From contig JAISRF010000112.1 in NCBI GenBank assembly GCA_031273775.1, positions 1 to 5,214 on the forward strand: a stretch of DNA of 5,214 nucleotides. The letters are read 5' to 3'. The stretch comes from Oscillospiraceae bacterium. Lineage in GTDB: Bacteria > Bacillota > Clostridia > Oscillospirales > Acutalibacteraceae. Shown here one piece after another: positions 1 through 5,214 of the stretch. How positions within the stretch are numbered: the first letter of the stretch is position 1; each line of letters starts with the position of its first letter. The notes beneath the pieces are model-generated. The model worked only from the letters and a program-made list of their open reading frames with translations, made no database searches and was not told the origin of the DNA. Both the position numbers and the translations under genes were made by a program.

Positions 1-873
1 CCGCGTCTCGGCAAATATCCAATAGATAAAATAAGCGGCGAGTTGATTGAAAGTTATATCGGGGAACTGCTCATCTCCGGCAGGACTGACGGCAAGGGCG
101 GTCTGTCGCCAAAAACCGTTCATGATATATTTGTTATTTTAAAAAGTGTGTTCAAATACGCGGATTGCGCGATTAATCTTGATCGAATCAAAATCAGAAA
201 AGACAAGAAAGAAACGCGCGTATTAGGTCGTGATGAGCTTGACAGGCTGATTGTTTTTTTATCGGCAGATACGGATTTAACCAAGCTCGGTGTCCTACTC
301 AGTTTGCTTACCGGTATTAGGATCGGAGAATTATGTGCCTTGCGCTGGCATTCCGTCAACCTGAATGAAAGGACGCTGACCGTCAGGGAAACCATGCAGC
401 GTGTAAAGAATTTGTCACCCGGCGAATCCGCCAAGACGAAAATTACAATCACTTCACCTAAAAGCAAAAACGGAATGCGCACAATTCCCCTGCCGGGAGC
501 ACTGACCGCCGTGCTAAAAAAAATGGAAGCCAGCCCGGACGCTTTTATATTAACCGGAACAATCGGGAACTATGTGGAGCCGCGCACCGTTCAGAAGCAG
601 TTCAAGGCCATTTTGAAGGAGGCCGGGCTTGCGGAAACCAATTTTCATACGCTGCGTCACAGCTTCATTACCTCCTGCGCGGAAATGGGTTTTGAGCTTA
701 AAGCCCTGAGCGAAATCGCGGGGCACAGCAGCGTAAGCATCACGTTGGGACGTTATGTCCACTCGTCTTTTGCGCTAAAACGCAGCTACATGGAAAAGCT
801 GTCTGCGCAATGTTATTCGCAGTCAGATTCGCAGTCAGAATGTGCGCCGGATTTACTTCGTTCAACCGGATAA
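1..873 (+). CDS. Tyrosine recombinase (phage/ICE-type integrase), 5' truncated by window edge
   Basis: Catalyses site-specific strand exchange, normally integration and excision of a mobile element. The frame is open back to base 1, so the true start is off-window; 290 codons are visible and about 80-100 are probably missing. An internal TTG at 43 is not a convincing start. The first ~50 visible residues are the end of the SAM-like core-binding domain, with the motif GGLSPKTVHDI. The catalytic domain is intact. Counting from the TTG codon, I see the first Arg in TGIRIGELCALRW (R93), a beta-hairpin Lys in SPKSKNGMRTIPLP (K140 or K142), HTLRH (H202, R205), GHSS (H228) and the nucleophile Tyr in GRYVHS (Y238). 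All expected RKHRHY positions are present, so the enzyme looks active. The C-terminal tail is Ser/Gln-rich because of a tandem DNA repeat. It converges on the T4SS genes and probably lies at the end of an element extending leftward (inference). Confidence 0.96.
   Translation, partial: PRLGKYPIDKISGELIESYIGELLISGRTDGKGGLSPKTVHDIFVILKSVFKYADCAINLDRIKIRKDKKETRVLGRDELDRLIVFLSADTDLTKLGVLLSLLTGIRIGELCALRWHSVNLNERTLTVRETMQRVKNLSPGESAKTKITITSPKSKNGMRTIPLPGALTAVLKKMEASPDAFILTGTIGNYVEPRTVQKQFKAILKEAGLAETNFHTLRHSFITSCAEMGFELKALSEIAGHSSVSITLGRYVHSSFALKRSYMEKLSAQCYSQSDSQSECAPDLLRSTG
816..839 (+). repeat. 12-bp exact tandem duplication inside the integrase 3' end
   Basis: TTCGCAGTCAGA occurs twice back to back. 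Because 12 is a multiple of 3, the duplication keeps the frame and encodes the repetitive tail YSQSDSQSE, beyond the catalytic tyrosine. It looks like a recent replication-slippage event in a tolerant C-terminal tail. Confidence 0.9.
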
Positions 874-896
874 AACGCAGTACCTCAGGCGTTTTA
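871..896. repeat. Inverted repeat at the integrase stop codon
   Basis: TAAAACGC (871-878) and GCGTTTTA (889-896) form a perfect 8-bp palindromic pair around a 10-nt spacer. The integrase TAA stop is the first three bases of the left arm. No proper T-run follows, only TTTT at 901-904 after GAGC, so it is a poor intrinsic terminator. Its position just past an integrase gene would also suit a recombinase-binding or attachment-site repeat. That role is inferred, not shown. Confidence 0.55.
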
Positions 897-903
897 GAGC
901 TTT

Positions 904-965
904 TGCGTGTGTGTGCATAATCCATTCGCCGTAAAGGTGTAAACTTTATGGCACATACGGACGCA
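904..965. repeat. Imperfect inverted repeat in the integrase/T4SS junction
   Basis: Bases 904-919 (TGCGTGTGTGTGCATA) pair with the reverse complement of 947-965 (TGCGTCCGTATGTGCCATA). My hand alignment gives 15 matches, one mismatch and three gap positions. The spacer is about 27 nt. It lies where the end of an integrase-bearing element would be expected, so it may be part of the attachment region. It could also be chance, since one arm contains a simple GT run. Confidence 0.35.
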
Positions 966-966
966 C

Positions 967-997
967 GGATGGTTTTTAACCATCCTTTTTGTTTTTT
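967..997 (+). terminator. Rho-independent terminator downstream of the integrase
   Basis: GGATGGTT (967-974) and AACCATCC (978-985) form a perfect 8-bp stem with a TTT loop. TTTTT, G and TTTTTT (986-997) follow directly. The T-tract is on the + strand only, so it stops rightward transcription from the integrase side. Read from the minus strand the hairpin is preceded, not followed, by the run, so it would not end the T4SS operon. It would also protect the T4SS genes from antisense transcription. Confidence 0.85.
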
Positions 998-1022
998 AGT
1001 TAAAGTGGCCGCCGTGGAAATC

Positions 1023-2375
1023 TTAAGCGGTCAAACATTGCGTCCACAAATCGGAATATTCAGGGCTAAGCAGTTCGTGCATCTGGTCAATCTGCGTCTG
1101 GCTGAACCCATACTGTGCCGCCATTTCGTCTACGCTCTTTTGGGTCAGAGTAAAAATCAAGCGTGTAACCGTCACCGTTTCCGCGGTTTCGGTGGTGGTT
1201 CCGTCCGGGTTGGTGACCGCCGCTATTTTTTCCCGCATTTCTGTTGTCAGCGAGTGAGACAGATTGACCATGTCATTCAAAATGCTCCGGAGTTTTTCAA
1301 TCTTTCCATCGTCCAACGTGACGACCTCAGCGGGATTGTCCGGGTCAGTGTTCACCCTGACGGCATAAACTGCCAGCACCTCCGGCCAGTAGATAACCAC
1401 GGCGGTTGTATCCGTTTCGTCAAAAGTGTTGTTTTGCTTTATTTCTTCAACATCTCTTTCAATTTCATTCGCGAGTTCTTGCACAACGGCAGGCATTGAC
1501 CACCCTGCACCTGAATTATCACCGCTGAAAAACACGCCGAATACCGAACCGGCAATCAAAGCAACCACACAAATCACGATGATAATCACCACCGCAATCC
1601 AACCGCCCGCCGCGATAATAGAAACAAGCCCTTTAATGGTTGCAATGGCGGCTTTCGCCGTTGCGATCACTGCCTTAGCCGCAAGCTTCGCGGTTTGTGC
1701 GGCGGCTTTTGATGCCGCCTTGGAAGCCTGTGCCGCCGTTTTTGCCGCTTTTGCCGCGGTCTGTGCGGATTTGGCGGTTTTCTGCGCCGTCTTAACGGTG
1801 GTTTTTGCTGACCGTTCTACGGTTTTAACCGATTTTTTCACCGTCGTGATTGTGCCTTTTGACGTACCCTTAACACCCTTGCCTGTCTGCTTTGCGGTCT
1901 GAACGCTCTGACGTCCGGCTTGGCGTGTCTGTTGCAGAACACGATTGGCATCCTGCAACGATTTTTGCGCTTGTTGGGCTGTTTTAGTAGCCGTATCTGC
2001 TTTGTTTTTGAGGGCATCAGCGGTTTTTTGGGCGCTGTCGGCGGCCTGGTTGGCTTGCCCCGCCGCTTCTTTTCGGGCATTGGGCATTTGACGCTTGACC
2101 TCCGCAAAATGCGCTTTTGCTTTATTAACGTTATTCGCCGTGCTCTTATGCGGGTTTTTCAGACGATTGGCAGCTTCCTGCGCCGCCGACTGCACCCCGC
2201 CGCTTATTTTGTCGGAAGCGTACCCCGCGGCGGTGCTGTGTTCTGATTGCTGTGTGCCATCAACGGCATCCTTGCCCTTTATAAAAGCATTGTGAACGTG
2301 CGCCATGCCGCTGGCGGACCTGTCCAGAAGCTTGATGTCCCTGACGGTTGAATGTGTTTTTATATCTTTGGGCAA
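1023..2375 (-). CDS. CD1108-like ICE/T4SS membrane protein, truncated: C-terminal wall-hydrolase domain missing
   Basis: I recognise the family by its layout: an N-terminus beginning MPKDIKTHSTVRDIKLLDRS, a long Ala/Lys/Gln/Thr-rich helical stretch (about residues 98-243), one strong transmembrane segment (about 250-283, IAAGGWIAVVIIIVICVVAL), then an outside domain with WPEVLAVYAVR and DPDNPAEVVTLDD. In Firmicutes conjugative elements such proteins anchor a cell-wall hydrolase (CHAP or NlpC/P60 type) that helps the T4SS cross peptidoglycan. Here the protein ends (YSDLWTQCLTA) where that domain should start, so it is probably a hydrolase-less remnant. I chose the TTG at 2375, giving 450 aa, because AGGGGGG lies 8 nt upstream on the coding strand. 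An in-frame TTG at 2396 would put that Shine-Dalgarno inside the gene. It follows virB4 after 87 bp that include a terminator-like hairpin. The family assignment is from remembered homologs and not checked. Confidence 0.82.
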   Translation of the reverse strand: MPKDIKTHSTVRDIKLLDRSASGMAHVHNAFIKGKDAVDGTQQSEHSTAAGYASDKISGGVQSAAQEAANRLKNPHKSTANNVNKAKAHFAEVKRQMPNARKEAAGQANQAADSAQKTADALKNKADTATKTAQQAQKSLQDANRVLQQTRQAGRQSVQTAKQTGKGVKGTSKGTITTVKKSVKTVERSAKTTVKTAQKTAKSAQTAAKAAKTAAQASKAASKAAAQTAKLAAKAVIATAKAAIATIKGLVSIIAAGGWIAVVIIIVICVVALIAGSVFGVFFSGDNSGAGWSMPAVVQELANEIERDVEEIKQNNTFDETDTTAVVIYWPEVLAVYAVRVNTDPDNPAEVVTLDDGKIEKLRSILNDMVNLSHSLTTEMREKIAAVTNPDGTTTETAETVTVTRLIFTLTQKSVDEMAAQYGFSQTQIDQMHELLSPEYSDLWTQCLTA

Positions 2376-2382
2376 TTTAAGT

Positions 2383-2389
2383 GCCCCCC
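2383..2389 (-). promoter_or_regulatory. Ribosome binding site that decides the start of the CD1108-like gene
   Basis: On the minus strand AGGGGGG is followed by 8 nt (CACTTAAA) and then TTG at 2375. Spacing and strength favour this start. It begins only a few bases after the T-run of the intergenic hairpin. Confidence 0.75.
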
Positions 2390-2394
2390 TTTCC

Positions 2395-2429
2395 AAAAAT
2401 CAGGGCAGACATAAAAATATCTGCCCTGA
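2395..2429 (-). terminator. Intergenic hairpin with T-run between virB4 and the CD1108-like gene (terminator/attenuator)
   Basis: TCAGGGCAGA (2400-2409) and TCTGCCCTGA (2420-2429) form a perfect 10-bp stem with an A/T-rich 10-nt loop. Read on the minus strand, the stem is followed at once by TTTTT (2395-2399), the signature of an intrinsic terminator for transcription leaving virB4. The T-run is short and the next gene's Shine-Dalgarno follows within about 10 nt. Partial termination that lowers expression of the downstream gene is therefore plausible (inference). No T-run follows on the + strand. Confidence 0.75.
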
Positions 2430-2462
2430 AACAATCCCTACTTGCCGGTTTGATACGCCGAA

Positions 2463-4874
2463 TCAAGCCTTTCTTTCCGTCTCTGTCTGAAATTCGAACG
2501 GTTTTGAGCTGCATAACTGGTACAATTTTGTATGGCGGGGAAATTTGTCAGAAAATGGCACGAGCGCCGAGCCAACCTTAATCAACCCGCACCCGGCGTC
2601 CACGTTGGTGATATATCCCATCTGCAAATCGCTAATATTCAAAAGCTTGGCAAGCTCGGCACGGTCAGTGCCGGATTGGTTGAGCATGACAATAAACTCG
2701 CTGTTGGCCAGCATGGTCCGGGCGGTATGGTTCTGGAGCATATCGTCCACATTCTGCGTAATGCCCGTGCAGAACGCGCCGTATTTGCGAACACGCTTCC
2801 AGAGGGTGAACAGAAAATTGGCCGAATACTCGTGCTGAAACAAGAGATAAATCTCGTCAATAAAGATATAGGTGTTCCGGCCTTTGCTCCGGTTGGCCGT
2901 AATGCGGTTCAAGATATTATCCAGCACCACCAGCATCCCGATAGATTGTAACTGCTTGCCCAAATCCAAAATGTCATAGCAAATCAGACGGCTGTCGGTG
3001 TCCACATTGGTCGGTTTGGCAAAGGTATTCAGGCTCCCGTCCGTAAACAACTCAATGGCAAGGGCGATTTCCTGTGCTTCCGGCTCGACCTGCTTTAAAA
3101 GCTCCTCGCGGAAATTCCGCAAGGTGGGCGCGTCGCCGGAATATCCCCGCTGGATATATGCTTTGTAAACGTTAGCCGCACAGCGGTCAATCAGGCTCTT
3201 TTGCTTTGCGCCCAGCCCCTTGCCGCCGATAAGCTGTTCGCACAGGCTTAATATAAACTCGGATTTAAGGATAACAGGATTCGCGCCGTCGCCGTATTCC
3301 GCGTTCATATCCATAGCGTTAATGTGATTGCCGCTGACCGCGCTGATGCGGATAACCTCGCCACCGAATGCGTTGACAAGTGGCGAATACTCGCGCTCTG
3401 GGTCGAGGACAATCACGTCGGCGTTGGGATTTGCCAGCATAATGCTGACGATTTCCCGTTTGGCGGTCATGGATTTACCGGAGCCGGGGACACCGAAAAT
3501 AAAGCCATTGCCGTTGAGCAAGTTCAGGCGGTTGACAAAGATGGGGTTTTTGCTTATAACATTAACCCCCTGATACACACCGCCCGCGTGATTGATTTCT
3601 TGCGCCCGGAACGGAATAAGCACAGCCAGCGATTCGGTCGTAAGCGTCCGCAGAGTGTCGATTTTCCGCACCCCAAACGGCAGGGCGGTATTCAACCCGT
3701 CCATCTGTTGGTATTTCAGCACGGCGAACTGGCAGAGGTGCTTCCGGGCGACGGTCAAGAGTGTTTCGGTATCACTGTCAAGCCGCTCTTTGGTGTCGGC
3801 GACATGAACCAGCGTGACCACGGCGAACATCATACGCTGGTCGCGGGTCACAAGGTCGTCCAGAAATTCGCGGGTTTCCTCCCGCTGTTTTTCCATATCA
3901 TAGGGGATATTGGCGGTGAAATTGTTCCGCTCGCTCTGCTTGCGGGTAAAGTTGGCAATGTTGGTTTCAACCCCGAGTAAACGGTTTTCCACCTCACGCA
4001 CTGCTTCATCAGTCGGCACGGGGATAATATCCACCGAAAACATCAGGTTACGGCTAAGTCCGCAAAGCTCGCTCACCATGCTGTCCTTAATAAAGCTGGC
4101 GTAATCTTTGAGGTACAGTACCCGCCCCCACTTTTCGCCCACACGAAAATGGTCTTTATTAAACTCCATCGTGTCGGGGCAAATATCTTCAACTGTCAAC
4201 TGTCCCTTATCAATTGTCAACTGCCTGTAGAAGTCGTAAAAAATCCGCAGGCGGTCGGCGGCGCCTAATTCCACGCACACCGAACCCAACCGCGCAAAAT
4301 GGGTGATAAGGCCGCCGCCAATCCGGGCGAAATATGCCCTTGCCTCGTCATAATTCTTCTTACAGGCCGTCACCGTGACATACTTTTCCTGAATCATCCC
4401 GCTTCCGCCGCTGATTTTATCTATCAGCATTTGGTTGTATTCGCGGCGGAACTCATCCAATCTATCGCCGTCCATCGGCATTAAAATACACTTTTCAAAA
4501 TCGGATTTATTGATACGGCGGTTGTTGACGGTGAGCTTTGAGGCTGCGCCGCTGTCAAGGGAATTGAGCAGTTCGGAATATTCAAGGAATATGCCCTCCT
4601 GTTCCTCTTTTGAAGCAATCGCGTAATTGATGTCGTCAAATCGGAAAGTCTTGGAATAAGTCTGCGGCTTCTCGCCCTTGCGCCGGAACCCCAGCTTGGC
4701 AAGCAACCCTTTCATAAACCGCACAACCCGGTTTTCCGCGCGGACGGCGGGATTGCCCACCACAAAAATACCATCCTCATAAATTTCTTTGATGGGAATG
4801 GCTTCATAGACGGTCTGCGGCGGGATAAATTTTTCGTGGCTTTGCTTAGCCAGCCTGCTCAATGTCTTTACCAC
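2463..4874 (-). CDS. VirB4/TraE-type conjugation ATPase of a Gram-positive T4SS
   Basis: Cytoplasmic AAA+-like ATPase at the inner face of the conjugation channel; it energises assembly and substrate transfer. At 803 aa it is full length for the family. The N-terminal half (about 70-410) is the VirB4 N-domain, including KTFRFDDINYAIAS, IIPVPTDEAVREVENRLLG and TRDQRMMFAVVTLVH. The ATPase domain follows, with Walker A GVPGSGKS (461-468), DPEREYSPLV (491-500), Walker B YIFIDE (669-674) and the GITQNVDDML motif (704-713). The start is a GTG at 4874, with GGGAGG 8 nt upstream; it overlaps the end of prgI by 29 bp, suggesting translational coupling. Two unusual tracts stand out: a basic stretch at about residues 42-72, and a 7-bp repeat tract encoding residues 218-229, where remembered homologs have a longer, different loop. 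All catalytic motifs are intact, so the protein is probably functional. Confidence 0.96.
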   Translation of the reverse strand: MVKTLSRLAKQSHEKFIPPQTVYEAIPIKEIYEDGIFVVGNPAVRAENRVVRFMKGLLAKLGFRRKGEKPQTYSKTFRFDDINYAIASKEEQEGIFLEYSELLNSLDSGAASKLTVNNRRINKSDFEKCILMPMDGDRLDEFRREYNQMLIDKISGGSGMIQEKYVTVTACKKNYDEARAYFARIGGGLITHFARLGSVCVELGAADRLRIFYDFYRQLTIDKGQLTVEDICPDTMEFNKDHFRVGEKWGRVLYLKDYASFIKDSMVSELCGLSRNLMFSVDIIPVPTDEAVREVENRLLGVETNIANFTRKQSERNNFTANIPYDMEKQREETREFLDDLVTRDQRMMFAVVTLVHVADTKERLDSDTETLLTVARKHLCQFAVLKYQQMDGLNTALPFGVRKIDTLRTLTTESLAVLIPFRAQEINHAGGVYQGVNVISKNPIFVNRLNLLNGNGFIFGVPGSGKSMTAKREIVSIMLANPNADVIVLDPEREYSPLVNAFGGEVIRISAVSGNHINAMDMNAEYGDGANPVILKSEFILSLCEQLIGGKGLGAKQKSLIDRCAANVYKAYIQRGYSGDAPTLRNFREELLKQVEPEAQEIALAIELFTDGSLNTFAKPTNVDTDSRLICYDILDLGKQLQSIGMLVVLDNILNRITANRSKGRNTYIFIDEIYLLFQHEYSANFLFTLWKRVRKYGAFCTGITQNVDDMLQNHTARTMLANSEFIVMLNQSGTDRAELAKLLNISDLQMGYITNVDAGCGLIKVGSALVPFSDKFPRHTKLYQLCSSKPFEFQTETERKA
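4186..4227 (-). repeat. Degenerate 7-bp tandem repeat (TTGACAR-like) read in frame within virB4
   Basis: On the coding strand the tract divides into consecutive heptamers: CAGGCAG, TTGACAA, TTGATAA, GGGACAG, TTGACAG, TTGAAGA. The 14-mers CAGTTGACAATTGA (4210-4223) and CAGTTGACAGTTGA (4189-4202) differ at one base and lie 21 bp apart. Since 21 bp is seven codons, the peptide itself repeats: QLTIDKG then QLTVEDI. Repeats of this TTGACAR type are known to me as scattered intergenic and genic elements in many bacteria; membership here is by resemblance. Confidence 0.75.
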
Positions 4875-5178
4875 GCGGTTTTCCTCCCTTCTTCGGCGGT
4901 TTTACGTCCTCGGCATTCATGGTCAACTTCTTCGGGCAAAGGTATTCAGATTTAACCCACGCCCAAATGAACTGTTCTGAGGTCATGCCATGATATTTGA
5001 TGAAGCCCAGCGCAGCAAACGGTGCGGCTCCCAAAACACACAGCCAGCTCACGGTTTCCGTGCCGAGCACATCTTTCAGCCCAAAATAAATGCCCACGGC
5101 CACACCGCAGGCAAGGATGCTGAAAATGAATTGCCGGAGAGACAGCCCAAAGAAAATGCTTTCGGTGTAATCGCGGAT
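4846..5178 (-). CDS. PrgI-family (VirB3-like) T4SS membrane protein, 5' end disrupted or beyond the window
   Basis: Small inner-membrane T4SS component that normally partners VirB4, the next gene. The frame after the stop at 5179-5181 reads IRDYTESIFFGLSLRQFIFS and continues to the stop at 4846-4848. It has two hydrophobic segments (FIFSILACGVAVGIYF and VSWLCVLGAAPFAALGFI), then FIKYHGMTSEQFIWAWVKSE and a Lys/Gly-rich tail. Conserved-looking PrgI sequence (RDYTESIFFGLSLRQ) begins right after an in-frame TAA, and no ATG lies between. The only in-frame candidates are GTGs inside the first membrane segment (for example 5103), which would remove it. A neighbouring frame from the window edge reads GLPITINPR, a plausible N-terminus. 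A small indel, a sequencing error or a nonsense change is therefore likely. The 3' end overlaps virB4 by 29 bp. Product family is fairly sure; integrity is not. Confidence 0.78.
   Translation of the reverse strand: MRDYTESIFFGLSLRQFIFSILACGVAVGIYFGLKDVLGTETVSWLCVLGAAPFAALGFIKYHGMTSEQFIWAWVKSEYLCPKKLTMNAEDVKPPKKGGKPRGKDIEQAG
4883..4888 (-). promoter_or_regulatory. Ribosome binding site for virB4 inside the prgI 3' end
   Basis: GGGAGG on the minus strand stands 8 nt before the GTG start at 4874. It lies in the Lys/Gly-rich tail codons of prgI, so ribosomes finishing prgI pass over it. It supports GTG as the virB4 start. Confidence 0.75.
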
Positions 5179-5214
5179 TTATAGTGATAGGTAAGCCTTT
5201 GATGTCATCACCAG

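Larger units (their letters stand above)
874..1022. other. Non-coding junction between integrase and truncated T4SS gene; probable element boundary
   Basis: This stretch of 149 bases separates two convergent genes of different origin. It holds most of the inverted repeat at the integrase stop, an imperfect inverted repeat and a strong rightward terminator. By analogy with ICEs and islands whose integrase gene reads toward an element end, an attachment site could lie here. No direct-repeat core can be recognised because the other end of the element is outside the window. Confidence 0.45.

Noticed and set aside
43..48. TTG at 43 as the integrase start
   Set aside because: The frame is open to base 1 and reads family-like sequence (GKYPIDKISGE) upstream, and no Shine-Dalgarno precedes the TTG. 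The gene is cut by the window edge.
893..921. Possible rightward promoter with CATAAT at 916-921
   Set aside because: The hexamer 17 nt upstream (TTTAGA) is a poor -35 match, and there is no sense gene for it to drive.
948..1499. Open + strand frame of 183 codons antisense to the CD1108-like gene
   Set aside because: Beyond the first ~25 codons it is the mirror of a well-supported minus-strand gene, it runs through a strong terminator, and its product resembles no known family. Only its possible leader-like start is mentioned as a finding.
1426..1902. Ala/Val-rich + strand open frame that looks like a membrane protein
   Set aside because: It is the antisense of the Ala/Lys repeat and transmembrane codons of the CD1108-like gene. 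GC-rich Ala codons leave the opposite strand open by composition.
1647..2084. Repetitive DNA considered as a CRISPR array or tandem-repeat locus
   Set aside because: There are no regular repeats and spacers. The periodicity comes from Ala/Lys/Thr codons in a low-complexity protein segment.
2394..2396. Upstream TTG at 2396 as start of the CD1108-like gene
   Set aside because: It would place the strong AGGGGGG ribosome site inside the gene and has no ribosome site of its own. The TTG at 2375 has ideal spacing.
3324..3980. Open + strand frame of 218 codons antisense to virB4
   Set aside because: The opposite strand encodes the Walker A region and conserved VirB4 motifs, so this is a shadow frame.

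Overview
This window looks like part of the accessory genome of a Gram-positive gut Clostridia-type organism (Oscillospiraceae/Lachnospiraceae-like). The evidence is a mid-range base composition, G-rich Shine-Dalgarno sequences in front of TTG and GTG starts, and protein families typical of Firmicutes integrative and conjugative elements (ICEs). No housekeeping gene is visible, so the host assignment is an inference from mobile-element families only.

Layout. Left (1-873, + strand): the 3' part of a tyrosine recombinase (integrase) gene, cut by the left window edge and retaining the whole catalytic domain. Middle-left (874-1022): a short non-coding junction with two inverted repeats and a strong rightward intrinsic terminator. 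Then three minus-strand genes, transcribed right to left: a PrgI-family (VirB3-like) membrane protein at the right edge, whose 5' end is broken or off-window; a full-length VirB4/TraE-type conjugation ATPase overlapping it; and a membrane protein resembling the CD1108-family mobile-element protein. The third gene lies behind an intergenic hairpin that looks like a terminator or attenuator.

How they fit together. PrgI, VirB4 and the CD1108-like protein are consecutive parts of a Gram-positive type IV secretion (conjugation) module. The ATPase powers the channel, PrgI is its small membrane partner, and the third protein normally carries a C-terminal wall hydrolase that opens the peptidoglycan. 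Here that third protein stops just where the hydrolase domain should begin. A convergent integrase gene ends about 150 bp further on. The simplest reading is that an integrase-bearing element lying to the left has inserted into, or recombined with, the T4SS module of a resident ICE, so the window straddles a nested-element boundary.

Other oddities are a 7-bp tandem repeat tract read in frame through virB4, an apparent frame break at the start of prgI, an unusual basic insertion near the VirB4 N-terminus, and a 12-bp tandem duplication at the 3' end of the integrase gene. No RNA gene, CRISPR array or antibiotic-resistance gene was seen.
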